This document shows, one piece after another, positions 1 through 11,353 of a stretch of DNA of 64,000 nucleotides. The translations under genes and the position numbers were made by a program. The stretch covers positions 124,001 through 188,000 of the forward strand of contig NZ_JAFKDE010000002.1 in the NCBI RefSeq assembly GCF_017255295.1, given 5' to 3'. Position 1 is the first letter of the stretch; the number at the start of each line of letters is the position of its first letter. This stretch comes from Nitratireductor aquimarinus. Its GTDB lineage: Bacteria; Pseudomonadota; Alphaproteobacteria; Rhizobiales; Rhizobiaceae. The notes under the pieces are model-generated. The model saw only the letters and a program-made list of their open reading frames with translations. It was not told the origin of the DNA and did not search any database.

Positions 1-705
1 GTGATCCGTCATCGTGTAATTCGCCGTGGCCAGAACCGACCAGGTGGAGTTCGATCCACCGCCAAACCCGCCGACATCGGCCTGTGCCTGAAGCGAGAGC
101 TTCTCCGTCATGCGCAGAAACGCGCGCGCGCCGATGACCGGATCGACCCAGCCGAAATCCTCGCCATAGCTGATCCTGCGCTTCTGGCCGGCGACCTGGA
201 CGTCCAGATCGACATCATTCGAGATGTGCCAGAAGCGCACGCCGCCGAGCACGTCGAATGTGAAGTCAGGCGTTTCGATCACGCGGTAGCCGGCCTGCAG
301 CGTCGAGGTGAACTGCCTGGTGTCGATCGATGCATCAAGCCGCACGGAGAGGGGCGGGCGCGGGATCGTGCCGTGGACGACCTTGCTGTCCGTGGTCGAG
401 ACGTAGAGCATATCGGCTGAAAACACGAAGCGCTCATACCGGCCCCAGACATTCACGAAGCCGGCGAAGTCGAGATCCTCAATCACATCAGAGAAGCTCT
501 TCTTGATGCCGATTGTCGGGCCGCGGCGAAACGGCGATACATCGCCGCTGAGGCCCGTTCCCCACACATAGGGCGTGATCTGCAGCACCCACGGGCGCTC
601 GGTTTCGCCCTCGTTCTCTGTGGGAACAGGAAGGTCCGAGGCCTTCGCGCCAAGTGCAGTCGCTGTAAGGGTGGCGGCAGCCAGAACAGCCAGTGATGCA
701 CGCAT
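1..705 (-). CDS. Outer-membrane beta-barrel-like exported protein (partial, runs off left edge)
   Basis: The frame is open from an ATG at 703-705 down to base 1 with no stop, giving the first 235 residues. It begins with a signal peptide (MRASLAVLAAATLTATALGA, probable cleavage after AKA). The mature part has alternating aromatic/polar strands typical of outer-membrane barrels, for example WVLQITPYVWGTGLSGDV, FVNVWGRYERFVFSADMLYV and FDVLGGVRFWHI. This matches the pattern of uncharacterised alphaproteobacterial outer-membrane proteins; I know no assigned function. Its start lies 2 bp after the stop of the amidohydrolase gene, so it is the last visible member of a TolC-amidohydrolase-barrel operon. 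Coding is clear; porin-like function is inference. Confidence 0.8.
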   Translation of the reverse strand, partial: MRASLAVLAAATLTATALGAKASDLPVPTENEGETERPWVLQITPYVWGTGLSGDVSPFRRGPTIGIKKSFSDVIEDLDFAGFVNVWGRYERFVFSADMLYVSTTDSKVVHGTIPRPPLSVRLDASIDTRQFTSTLQAGYRVIETPDFTFDVLGGVRFWHISNDVDLDVQVAGQKRRISYGEDFGWVDPVIGARAFLRMTEKLSLQAQADVGGFGGGSNSTWSVLATANYTMTDH

Positions 706-707
706 TC

Positions 708-2168
708 CTATGCTCCCAATGTATTTTTCTGGATGCGGCCATCCTTGATGATCAGCTTCATGCTGGTCTCGGGATCAGCGATCAGGTCGATGTTTTCCAG
801 CGGATTGCCGTCGAGCAGCAGAAGATCGGCAAAGGCATCGGCTTCAACGACGCCGAGCTTGCCGGAATAGGGGTTGCGCGGTCCCGACATCGCCAGCAGG
901 TCGGCATTGCCGCTCGTCAGCATCCGCAGAACGTCGGCATTGTCATACCAGCGGGCGAACTTGGTCAGCTGCTTGCCCTGGCTGGCGGTCGCCTGCGGGT
1001 TGAACAGGATGTCGGTGCCCAGCGCCATCTTGACGTCGAACTTCTTGCCCAGCTCCACGGCGCGCACCGTGCCTTCGGCAATCAGCTTCTGCTGCTCGCG
1101 CTGCAGCGGATTGGGATACATGTTGGAATCTTCATCGGCGAGGAATGGCTGAATGGACCACCACGCGCCCATGTCGGCCATCTGGCGCGCTGCCTCTTCA
1201 TCGGCAAGCTGCCCGTGCTCGATGGAGCGGACGCCGCCGGCCAGGGCGCGCTTGATGCCATTCGAGGTGTAGACATGGGCGCACACATAGGTGCCCCAGT
1301 CTTCAGCGGCCGTCACGGCCATGCGGATTTCTTCCTCGGTGAACTGAAGGCTGTCGAGCGGATCGTAAGCGGAGGCAACGCCGCCGCCCGCCATGATCTT
1401 GATCTGGCTCGCTCCGAGCATGAGCTGTTCGCGCACCCGGCGCAGAACTTCCGGCACGCCATCGGCGATCGCCGAAATGCCGGCTTCTTCCGCATGGCTC
1501 AGATTGGTCTGGGGCGAACGCGGCAGCTCGTAGAGCGGGCGGAAGTCGCCATGGCCCGAAGTCTGCGACACCATGGCGCCGCACGGATAGATGCGCGGGC
1601 CGGGGATGCGGCTTTCATCAATCGCACGCTTGACGGAGAAGGAGGGGCCGCCCGCATCGCGAACCGAGGTGAAGCCGCGCATGACGGTGCGCTCCGCCTC
1701 TTCGGCCGCAACGAGATGCACATAGGGCACCTGCGCTGTCATCGCGGTCATCTGGGAAATGCCGGCAAGCATGGTGTGCCAGTGCGCGTCGATCATGCCG
1801 GGCATGATCGTGCGTCCGCCGCAATCGATGATTTCGGCATCGCTCACGGTGTCGTCCTGCGCCGGCAGGGCTGCGATGCGCGCGCCTTCGATAAGGATGG
1901 ATTTGCCATCGATGAGCTGCGCCGAACGGCCATCGAAAATACGCACATTCTTGAGCAGGATCGGCTTTGGAGCCGGCTGCGCGAAGCTTGGCGAGGCAAC
2001 GCCAAGAGCGGGCGCGGCCAGTGTTGCCGCGATGCCGCGCAGGACCGAACGGCGCGACAGGCCCTTGTCGACACGCTGAAAAAGGCTGAGCGCTTCAGGA
2101 CTGTGGCAGGCACAGTTCAGGCCGTGAACCAGGTGCCCGTATTTCTTTCCCAAACGAAGCCGCATCAT
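708..2168 (-). CDS. Tat-exported metal-dependent amidohydrolase
   Basis: 486 aa. An N-terminal segment of about 35 residues (containing CACH) precedes a twin-arginine signal (SRRSVLRG, then an Ala-rich h-region ending SFAQP), so the enzyme is probably folded with its metals and exported to the periplasm. The amidohydrolase fold is shown by the strand-1 metal motif DAHWH, a candidate bridging lysine in QIKIMAGGG, the downstream IEHG histidine and the ALGTDI aspartate. The C-terminal part (ADLLLLDGNPLENI) is the usual small beta-sandwich end of imidazolonepropionase/prolidase-like amidohydrolases. A strong AGGAG site lies just upstream of the tandem ATGs at 2168/2165. Substrate cannot be told from sequence. 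It sits between a TolC-type channel gene and an outer-membrane protein gene on the same strand. Confidence 0.85.
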   Translation of the reverse strand: MMRLRLGKKYGHLVHGLNCACHSPEALSLFQRVDKGLSRRSVLRGIAATLAAPALGVASPSFAQPAPKPILLKNVRIFDGRSAQLIDGKSILIEGARIAALPAQDDTVSDAEIIDCGGRTIMPGMIDAHWHTMLAGISQMTAMTAQVPYVHLVAAEEAERTVMRGFTSVRDAGGPSFSVKRAIDESRIPGPRIYPCGAMVSQTSGHGDFRPLYELPRSPQTNLSHAEEAGISAIADGVPEVLRRVREQLMLGASQIKIMAGGGVASAYDPLDSLQFTEEEIRMAVTAAEDWGTYVCAHVYTSNGIKRALAGGVRSIEHGQLADEEAARQMADMGAWWSIQPFLADEDSNMYPNPLQREQQKLIAEGTVRAVELGKKFDVKMALGTDILFNPQATASQGKQLTKFARWYDNADVLRMLTSGNADLLAMSGPRNPYSGKLGVVEADAFADLLLLDGNPLENIDLIADPETSMKLIIKDGRIQKNTLGA

Positions 2169-2215
2169 ATTCTCCTGGGCGAATGGATTGTGTTCCGGCG
2201 CAACAATGACCGGAA

Positions 2216-3760
2216 CTAGCGAACCGCCTGTGACGGTGCGTTCTTGGAGGTCATGTTCCCGAGCGAGAAGGCGAGCGTGGAGGCCGCGATCAGCGAGGCG
2301 GCATGGGCGTCGGCCTGCGCCTGTCGCGCGTCCAGAAGCCCGGTCTCCGCCGTCGTCACATCGGTGATCGGCACGAGCCCGTTCTTGAAGGCCTCGAACG
2401 ACGCGTTGTAGGTGACGCCGGCCGCATTGACGAGTTCGCTCGCAGCGTTGTGCGAAGCGAGCGCCGAGCGCAGCGTGTCGGAGGCGACGACAATCTCGCG
2501 GATGGCTGCGGTGCGTACCTGCTCATGGGTGGCGATGGCCGCCCTCGTTACCGACTGCGCCTGACGGCGCTGGTTGGCGCGCAGGCCGCCATCATAGATC
2601 GGAACCGAAGCGCCGACGACGATGCCGGTCGAAGTATTCTGAAGTCCGAGGCCCGGCAGGCTGCCGGCCTGAATGCGGCCATTGTTCGCGGCTGCCATCG
2701 CGCCGAGATAGACTTTTGGCATGAAGGCGGCGTCGGCGGCGCGGGCATTGGCCTCGCTGGCTTTCACCGCTGCGTAGCTTGCCAGAACGTCGGGCCGGCG
2801 GGCGAGCGCGGTCCTGACCAGTTCCTCTGTCGGCAGGGCGCGCGGACGCGGCAGACGACGTGCCGCATCGCTGGCAATCTTGATGTTGGTGTGGGGCGAG
2901 AGGCCAACTGCGCCAAGCAGATCCTGATAGGAATCGCGCGCCGTGTCTTCGGCCTGCACGAGGCGGAAACCGGACTGGGCGACGATCTGTTTCGCCTGCG
3001 CGGTTTCGATCGTGGTGCCGACACCGTTCTTGTAGCGCGTGTTGGCGGCATCCTGCAGGCGCCGGCTGTTGGTCAGCGTCTGGCGCGCGATCTGCAGGTT
3101 TCTGCTGGCCGCGCCATACTGATAATAGGCGCGCGTGATGTTGTAGATCAGCGCCTGATGCGTGCCGTTGAAGCTCACGCTGGCTGCGTAGGCGTTCTGC
3201 TTCGCGGCGTCGCGCCATGCCTGTCGTTCGCCGAAATCGAAGATCAGCCATTGCAGGGTGACGCTCGGAACCGCGCCGCTGACGGTCGTGTCGAGATAGG
3301 CTGTGCCGCCTGTCAGCGTGGGGATCGGCGTTGTCACCTCCTGCTGACCGGCGATGATGTTGGCCGTGATGACGGGCAGGAAGGTGGCCTCGACCATGCC
3401 CACGGCGGTGGCCGCCTGCCGCGCCTGCTCCCATGCAACGCGCGTCGCAGGGTTCAGCCGCTGCCCCATGTCGATCAGCTCGGGCAGCGTGTAGGCGTGG
3501 TCCCTGCGGATCTGAGGGGTGGACGATGCGGGAGAACGTTGGTCGGCGCTGGAGATGGGGGAAGCCGCCTCCATATTTGCCGGCACAGAATAGTCGCCGC
3601 TCTTGCCTTCAGCATTCCACGCCTGGTCGGGCGCTGGCGAGGTCAGCTCGGACATCTCGGATACACAGGCTGCCGGTAAGGCGCTCAGGGCCAGTAGCAG
3701 GGCAAGCCTGGGGAGACGGGAAACAGTGACTCTTGTTGTTCGCGACACACAACGCCCCAT
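2216..3760 (-). CDS. TolC-family outer-membrane efflux protein
   Basis: 514 aa, within the usual range for outer-membrane factors. The N-terminus is a signal sequence ending ALPAAC, so lipidation at that Cys is possible though the lipobox is imperfect. Two OEP repeats follow, with typical phrases such as ALIYNITRAYYQYGAA, NTRYKNGVGT and FEAFKNGLVPITDVTTAE, the latter being the signature of the second TolC coiled-coil repeat. It would form the trimeric exit duct of a tripartite efflux or type I secretion system. No inner-membrane pump or membrane-fusion protein gene is visible. Only 47 bp separate it from the downstream amidohydrolase gene, so the three minus-strand genes probably share the promoter in the 440-bp spacer upstream. 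Confidence 0.88.
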   Translation of the reverse strand: MGRCVSRTTRVTVSRLPRLALLLALSALPAACVSEMSELTSPAPDQAWNAEGKSGDYSVPANMEAASPISSADQRSPASSTPQIRRDHAYTLPELIDMGQRLNPATRVAWEQARQAATAVGMVEATFLPVITANIIAGQQEVTTPIPTLTGGTAYLDTTVSGAVPSVTLQWLIFDFGERQAWRDAAKQNAYAASVSFNGTHQALIYNITRAYYQYGAASRNLQIARQTLTNSRRLQDAANTRYKNGVGTTIETAQAKQIVAQSGFRLVQAEDTARDSYQDLLGAVGLSPHTNIKIASDAARRLPRPRALPTEELVRTALARRPDVLASYAAVKASEANARAADAAFMPKVYLGAMAAANNGRIQAGSLPGLGLQNTSTGIVVGASVPIYDGGLRANQRRQAQSVTRAAIATHEQVRTAAIREIVVASDTLRSALASHNAASELVNAAGVTYNASFEAFKNGLVPITDVTTAETGLLDARQAQADAHAASLIAASTLAFSLGNMTSKNAPSQAVR

Positions 3761-4200
3761 TGCTACTCAAACCCGCAGCGGTCGCGCTGCACTTGCTTCC
3801 AGACTTAGGTCACCAATTCGACACCAAGATTACAGCGTTCCTGCAAAAAACGTGTCGGCGCCAATCGCATCTATTGGAGTTCTTTCGTTTCTGGAAGGCA
3901 AGGTCAAGACCGCCATTTTACTTCTTCTCACGCGTTTAGTCGTTTGGCGGCGCTCGCAAAATACGTGGCCATGGGGTGGCCATGTGCTGGATTCGCTGAA
4001 AACTTGCGAAAAAACAGGCCGAATTCGAATGAACAGCCCGAAGAACCATGTTTCCTGTGAACAGCTTTAAAAAATGCGCGGGTTTCATTCCCGCAGGGCA
4101 CAGGATAATGCTTCGATGCGCATAATCGTAATATGGCTAACCGTTTGGCTTCAGGCCCCTCACATACGCTTCGATATTTATTGCTTGGAAGATTGGCGAA
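3761..4200 (+). other. 440-bp non-coding spacer between divergent genes
   Basis: This stretch separates the tolC-like gene (minus) from chaA (plus) and should carry both promoters. It contains a near-tandem direct repeat of GTGGCCATG around 3966-3986 and a short GCGGG/CCCGC dyad near 4078-4097. The frames crossing it look non-coding (poor composition, no ribosome binding site). I see no recognisable riboswitch or named operator. Confidence 0.5.
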
Positions 4201-5292
4201 ATGATTCGTAATCCAGCCTGGACACTCGCAGCGCCCATTGTGGCACTTGGCTTATCGTTCTTCATCGAACATCAGGCCGGTGAAACGACTTCAGTTTTTC
4301 TGTTACTCCTCGCTGCGCCGTTTCTGTTTCTGTCGGTTTTTTCCGCAGTCCATCATGCCGAGGTGATTGCCCATCGGGTTGGCCAGCCCTTCGGTTCGAT
4401 CCTTCTGGCGCTGGCCGTGACGATTATCGAAGTGTCGCTGATCGTGTCCGTTCTTCTGGCCGATCCCGCGGGCGACAGTCCGGTGGCCCGCGATACCGTT
4501 TTTGCAGCCATCATGATCGTGTTGAACGGCATTGTCGGCGTCTGCCTGCTGGTCGGCGGCATTCGCTATCATGAGCAGGGCTTTCAGGGGCGCAGCGCCA
4601 CGGCGGCTCTGGGCGTTCTGGGCACGCTGGCCGTGCTCGGTCTCGTGCTGCCGAATTTCACGGTCGGCGAGCCGGGGCCGGTTTATGCGCCGGCACAGCT
4701 TATCTTCGTCGCCGTCGTTTCGCTCAGCCTTTATGCGCTGTTCCTGTTCGTCCAGATGTTCAGCCATCGCGACGACTTTCTCGATATCGGAGAGCCCCAG
4801 GGACATGGGCACGATCATGCGCATGAGCCTCCGCCGCGCCGTATGCTCATATCCTCGCTTCTGGCGCTGCCTGTGTCGCTTGTCGCCGTTGTCATGCTCG
4901 CGGAAATCCTGGCCGACCCCGTGGGGGAGAAGATCGAACAGGCCGGCCTGCCCGACGCATTGGTTGGCGTGGTCATCGCCCTGATGGTGCTCATGCCCGA
5001 AGGCATTGCGTCCATCCGCGCGGCTGCACAGAACCGTCTCCAGACCAGCCTCAATCTGGCGCTCGGTTCGGCGCTCGCCAGCCTCTGTCTGACCATTCCG
5101 ACCGTTGCGTTGATTTCGGTTTTTCAGGGCAAGACGCTGATCCTCGGTCTGGCGTCCGAGCACATGGTGCTTCTCGTGCTGACGCTCTTCACCAGCACGC
5201 TGTCGCTGGCGACCGGGCGAACCACGATCATGCAGGGCGGCATTCACCTGGTGATCTTCGCCGCCTTTATCACCATCTCGATCCTTCCCTGA
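4201..5292 (+). CDS. chaA: Ca2+(K+,Na+)/H+ antiporter, ChaA type
   Basis: 363 aa, about eleven hydrophobic segments in two homologous halves. The halves carry the CaCA-superfamily alpha repeats: FSAVHHAEVIAHRVGQPFGS with TIIEVSLI in the first, and VVIALMVLMPEGIASIRAA with NLALGSALAS in the second. The acidic residues in TIIEVS and LMPEG are the expected cation-binding positions. A His-rich cytoplasmic loop (GHGHDHAHEP) sits between the halves. The length agrees with ChaA, an inner-membrane antiporter that expels Ca2+, Na+ or K+ in exchange for protons at alkaline pH. The gene ends 30 bp before the next start, so the channel-like gene downstream may be co-transcribed. Confidence 0.88.
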   Translation: MIRNPAWTLAAPIVALGLSFFIEHQAGETTSVFLLLLAAPFLFLSVFSAVHHAEVIAHRVGQPFGSILLALAVTIIEVSLIVSVLLADPAGDSPVARDTVFAAIMIVLNGIVGVCLLVGGIRYHEQGFQGRSATAALGVLGTLAVLGLVLPNFTVGEPGPVYAPAQLIFVAVVSLSLYALFLFVQMFSHRDDFLDIGEPQGHGHDHAHEPPPRRMLISSLLALPVSLVAVVMLAEILADPVGEKIEQAGLPDALVGVVIALMVLMPEGIASIRAAAQNRLQTSLNLALGSALASLCLTIPTVALISVFQGKTLILGLASEHMVLLVLTLFTSTLSLATGRTTIMQGGIHLVIFAAFITISILP

Positions 5293-5322
5293 TTTTCCCC
5301 CTGATTTTCCGTGCACGCCACC

Positions 5323-6453
5323 ATGACGAACCAGCAAACGCCACCTCGTAATCGCGGCCTTCTTCGCTTTACCGCCATCTGGTTTCAGCGTCTGGCGCTG
5401 GCTGTCATCTGCGCCATGACCCTGGGTGTCGCAGCACCCGCCGCCGCACAGGACGAACCTTTGATCGTCGGGGTTCACGAAAGCCCGCCCTTCGTTTCCG
5501 AAGAGGAAGGGCGCTTCTCCGGCATGGCCATCGATCTCTGGGAGTATCTGGCCAAAGAACTGGAGCTGGAATATCGTTACGTGCCGTTCGACACGGTAAG
5601 CGAGATGGTCAATGCAACGGCCGCAGGCGAGTTGGATGTCGCCGTCACCAATCTCACGATCACCGAGACGCGCGCCGAACGCATCGAATTCACGCAGCCA
5701 TGGTTCGATTCCGGTCTGCGCATCATGGTCAATAACAGTGGTTCGAACGGCTTGTGGGACCTGCTGCGGGGCCTGCGTGATTCAGGCTTCCTCACAGCCT
5801 ATGCGTGGCTTGGTTTCGTCGTTCTCGCCGCCACGTTTGGCTACACGCTCTTTGACCGGCATTTCGACAAATCATTTCCCAAACGCTGGCGCGACGGGCT
5901 GGCGGAGAGCTTTTACTCTGTCATGACGATTGCCACCTCGGGGAAGCCGCCTGCGCGCAAGAACCTGTTTGGCTGGTTCGGGCGTGTCTGGCAGGGCCTG
6001 TGGCTCGTCTTCGGTGTGATTGTCGTCGCATTCGTGACCTCTTCGGTAACCAGCGTGATGACCACCCTGTCCCTGCGTGGCGAAATTCACAGCGTTGCCG
6101 ATCTCGGTGGCCGCGTTATCGCGGTTACGGACGGGAGCACGGCCGAGGAATTCGCGCAGGCTGCGGGACTGGCCGTGGTGCCGTTCCCGAATATCTCCCG
6201 CTCCGCCGACGCTCTGCTCAGGGGTCATGTGGATGCGATCATCGGCGACAAGCCGGTGCTGGAGTATTTCGCCAACAATCACCCGGCAGCGCCTTTCTCG
6301 GTTGTTGGCGCGGTTTTCAATCCCGACAAATACGGCTTCGGCCTGCCGCCGCAGAGCCCGCTGCGCAAGCCGCTCACCGTCGAGGTGATCGGGGCCCGGG
6401 AGGACGGGACGATCCGCGAGCTTGCGGTGCAGTATTTCGGGAGCAATCCCTGA
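5323..6453 (+). CDS. Ionotropic-glutamate-receptor-like channel: periplasmic binding domain split by a two-helix pore
   Basis: 376 aa from ATG 5323 (GTG 5311 is also possible; neither has a good ribosome binding site). After a signal segment ending PAAAQ, a solute-binding lobe begins (EPLIVGVHESPPF). It is interrupted by TM1 (AYAWLGFVVLAATFGYTLF), a pore-loop-like segment (FYSVMTIATSGKPP) and TM2 (VWQGLWLVFGVIVVAFVTS). The second lobe then follows (GGRVIAVTDGSTAEEFA to GDKPVLEYF). This S1-TM-P-TM-S2 order is that of prokaryotic GluR0-type channels. The K+ filter TVGYG of GluR0 is absent, replaced by ATSGK, so selectivity cannot be assumed. The SSVTSVMTT stretch after TM2 resembles the gate region of glutamate receptors. 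Many such genes are simply annotated as transporter substrate-binding proteins. Confidence 0.75.
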   Translation: MTNQQTPPRNRGLLRFTAIWFQRLALAVICAMTLGVAAPAAAQDEPLIVGVHESPPFVSEEEGRFSGMAIDLWEYLAKELELEYRYVPFDTVSEMVNATAAGELDVAVTNLTITETRAERIEFTQPWFDSGLRIMVNNSGSNGLWDLLRGLRDSGFLTAYAWLGFVVLAATFGYTLFDRHFDKSFPKRWRDGLAESFYSVMTIATSGKPPARKNLFGWFGRVWQGLWLVFGVIVVAFVTSSVTSVMTTLSLRGEIHSVADLGGRVIAVTDGSTAEEFAQAAGLAVVPFPNISRSADALLRGHVDAIIGDKPVLEYFANNHPAAPFSVVGAVFNPDKYGFGLPPQSPLRKPLTVEVIGAREDGTIRELAVQYFGSNP

Positions 6454-6518
6454 AGGGGTAGCCATATGCGGGCAGGCAGCCTCGCCTGCCTCGGGCTCAA
6501 TCACGAAAGGTCAGACAC

Positions 6519-7418
6519 ATGATGACGACAAGCCCGTTCGCCGGCGAGGAAGCGCTGCCGAAGGACGTTCTCGATGTCGACTACAATGCGCGGGCATCCG
6601 TGTCTGAGCAGGCATTCGCCGACGAGATGGCGCGCTATCGTCGGCTGTCGGAGGAGGCCTGCGCCCCGCTCGCTGGTCTGCGCGACGTGGTTTACGACCA
6701 GACCAGCGGCGAGACCCTCGATATTTTCGGCGTGCGTGAGGGCGAGGCGCGGCCCGTCTTCCTTTTTGTGCATGGCGGCTACTGGCGCGCGCTTTCCAAG
6801 CAGGATTCAGGCTTCATGGCGTCGATGCTTGCGCAGAAGGGCATCGCCACTGCCGTCGTCGATTACACACTTGCCCCGGCCGTGAGCCTGAGCGAAATCG
6901 TGCGTCAGGTTCGTGCGGCGCTGGCGTTTCTGTGGCGGGAGGGAAAGGTCCACGGCGTCGATCCCGAACGCATCTTCGTGGGCGGCAGCTCGGCAGGCGG
7001 TCATCTGACGGGCGCACTGCTCTCGGCCGGCTGGCATGAGGAATTCGGCGTTCCGACAAATGTGATCAAGGGTGCGATGCCGGTGAGCGGGCTGTTCCAC
7101 CTGGCCCCCATCGCACGGTCTTTTGTGCAGGAATGGATGTCGCTCACACCGCAGGAAGTGGCTGACCTCAGCCCTGCCGAGAACATTCCCGCGAGCGGCC
7201 CGCCCATCATCGTCGCCTATGCAGAAGGCGAGCCGGCGGGTTTTCGCCGGCAGTCGCGCGCCTATCATGAAATGTGGTCGGCAGCGGGACTGACCTCCAC
7301 GCTGATGGAAGTCCCGGACCGCCACCATTTCGACGTGATCTCCGATCTGGCCGATGCGGATACCGATCTCGCCAGGGCGCTCGTTGCGATGATCGAAGGC
7401 AGCCCGGAGCGGTCCTGA
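6519..7418 (+). CDS. Alpha/beta hydrolase, arylformamidase (kynurenine formamidase)-like
   Basis: 299 aa. The oxyanion-hole motif HGGYW, the nucleophile elbow GGSSAGG and a late histidine in RHHFDVI define an alpha/beta hydrolase of the esterase-lipase/arylformamidase group. The stretch FRRQSRAYHEMW matches the region following the catalytic acid in arylformamidases, where an Asp is usual and Glu appears to stand here (GEPAGF). Arylformamidases cleave N-formyl-L-kynurenine in tryptophan breakdown; related enzymes deformylate or hydrolyse other aryl amides and esters. The gene is convergent with the LysR gene and lies 1 kb from a 3-hydroxyanthranilate dioxygenase operon. That proximity makes aryl-amide chemistry plausible but does not prove it. 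The ATG at 6522 is an alternative start. Confidence 0.75.
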   Translation: MMTTSPFAGEEALPKDVLDVDYNARASVSEQAFADEMARYRRLSEEACAPLAGLRDVVYDQTSGETLDIFGVREGEARPVFLFVHGGYWRALSKQDSGFMASMLAQKGIATAVVDYTLAPAVSLSEIVRQVRAALAFLWREGKVHGVDPERIFVGGSSAGGHLTGALLSAGWHEEFGVPTNVIKGAMPVSGLFHLAPIARSFVQEWMSLTPQEVADLSPAENIPASGPPIIVAYAEGEPAGFRRQSRAYHEMWSAAGLTSTLMEVPDRHHFDVISDLADADTDLARALVAMIEGSPERS

Positions 7419-7433
7419 CCCTAGATCCCGACC

Positions 7434-8345
7434 CTAGCTCTGCTCGCGCGGTGTGAGCCTTTGCGCCATGCGCCGCACCACGCTTGCAAAGGCGGCTGTT
7501 GCCGGCGCGACGGAGCGGCCGCTGGCGTGGATCAGAACCACTTCGCGGGCGATGCTGGGATTGGTGAGTATCTTGCCGGTCACCTTGTGATGCTGCGCTG
7601 AAGCGAGCGCATAGGTGGGCAGAACGGCAACGCCGAGCCCGGCCTCCACCAGTGCCAGAGCCGTTGTCACCAGCGAAACCTCAAAGGCCGGTTTCAGCGG
7701 GAGGCGCACGGTCTCGAAACCGACCTCGACCAGCAGTCGAATGCCGCTGTCGCGTGTCAGCGTGATCAGGGGCTGCCCATCCAGATCAGCCCATTCCACA
7801 GTCGATTTTCCGGTGAAGGGACTGTCATAGGCGCAAAAAAGCATCAGATTGTCCCGCATCAAAACGGTCCGCTCAATGCCCGTCTCGCCCGGCGGAAATG
7901 TGCCAAGCCCACACTCGGCCTGGCCATTGAGCACACTTTCCACGATCTGCTCGGTGCCCACATCGACCAGCTCCAGCCTGATGCCGGGATGCTGCGCCTG
8001 AAACTCGGCAATCGCCTGCGGCAACACGACTGCCGCCAGCAGTGGCGGTGCGGCGATGCGGATGCGGCCCCGCTTGCGATCGGCAAGATCGCGCGCGTTC
8101 TGCACGGCGTGATCCAGATCTTCCAGAACCTTGCCAGACGCGCCCATGAACTCGCGTCCCGCGCTCGTCAGCTCCACGCGCCGGGTCGTTCTGTCAAACA
8201 GGCGCACGCCAAGCTCCAGCTCCAGATCCCGAACGGCCTGGGATAGTGCGGGCTGCGCCGAGCCGAGGCGTCGTGCTGCGGCGGAGAAGCTTCCCTCATT
8301 GGCAACGGCAAGAAAGCTTTCGATCTGTCTGATGGTGACCTTCAT
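7434..8345 (-). CDS. LysR-family transcriptional regulator
   Basis: 303 aa, normal LysR length. The winged-helix domain covers about residues 1-60 (IRQIESFLAVANEGSFSAAARRLGSAQPALSQAVRDLE), followed by the linker helix and a periplasmic-binding-like effector domain (IRIAAPPLLAAVVLPQAIAEF). Transcribed divergently from the molybdenum hydroxylase large-subunit gene with 126 bp between the two starts. A TTAT-N11-ATAA dyad of LysR-box type sits 10 bp upstream of its own start. It is the natural candidate to regulate the 11-gene operon and itself, with a pathway substrate or intermediate as co-inducer. This regulatory link is inferred from position and the dyad. Confidence 0.9.
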   Translation of the reverse strand: MKVTIRQIESFLAVANEGSFSAAARRLGSAQPALSQAVRDLELELGVRLFDRTTRRVELTSAGREFMGASGKVLEDLDHAVQNARDLADRKRGRIRIAAPPLLAAVVLPQAIAEFQAQHPGIRLELVDVGTEQIVESVLNGQAECGLGTFPPGETGIERTVLMRDNLMLFCAYDSPFTGKSTVEWADLDGQPLITLTRDSGIRLLVEVGFETVRLPLKPAFEVSLVTTALALVEAGLGVAVLPTYALASAQHHKVTGKILTNPSIAREVVLIHASGRSVAPATAAFASVVRRMAQRLTPREQS

Positions 8346-8354
8346 ATGGCGTTC

Positions 8355-8373
8355 TTATAATGAAAACTGATAA
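8355..8373. promoter_or_regulatory. Candidate LysR-type operator (T-N11-A box)
   Basis: TTAT, eleven bases, ATAA: 4-bp arms with the classical LysR T-N11-A spacing, in the divergent spacer between the LysR gene and the molybdenum hydroxylase operon. The surrounding 70 bp are AT-rich compared with the flanking genes. A short motif of this kind also occurs by chance in AT-rich DNA. Confidence 0.4.
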
Positions 8374-8459
8374 ATTAATACGATAAATCCAGATGGTCAT
8401 ATAGATGAATTCCATGTTTGCTTCTCGCCAACGAACGACGATCCACCAAGGATCGCGAT

Positions 8460-8465
8460 GGGGAG
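8460..8465 (+). promoter_or_regulatory. Ribosome binding site fixing a TTG start
   Basis: GGGGAG ends 6 bases before TTG at 8472. No comparable site precedes the upstream TTG at 8418, so the large-subunit gene most likely begins at 8472. Confidence 0.6.
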
Positions 8466-8471
8466 CAGAGT

Positions 8472-11326
<2,855 letters not shown>

Positions 11327-11353
11327 CCTCTCCTGCAAAGTGGAAACGATAAA

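Noticed and set aside
1-420. Plus-strand open frame at the left edge
   Set aside because: The minus strand of the same bases continues a signal-peptide-bearing outer-membrane protein with coherent composition.
693-2219. 508-codon plus-strand open frame
   Set aside because: Antisense to the amidohydrolase gene; no domain or ribosome binding site support.
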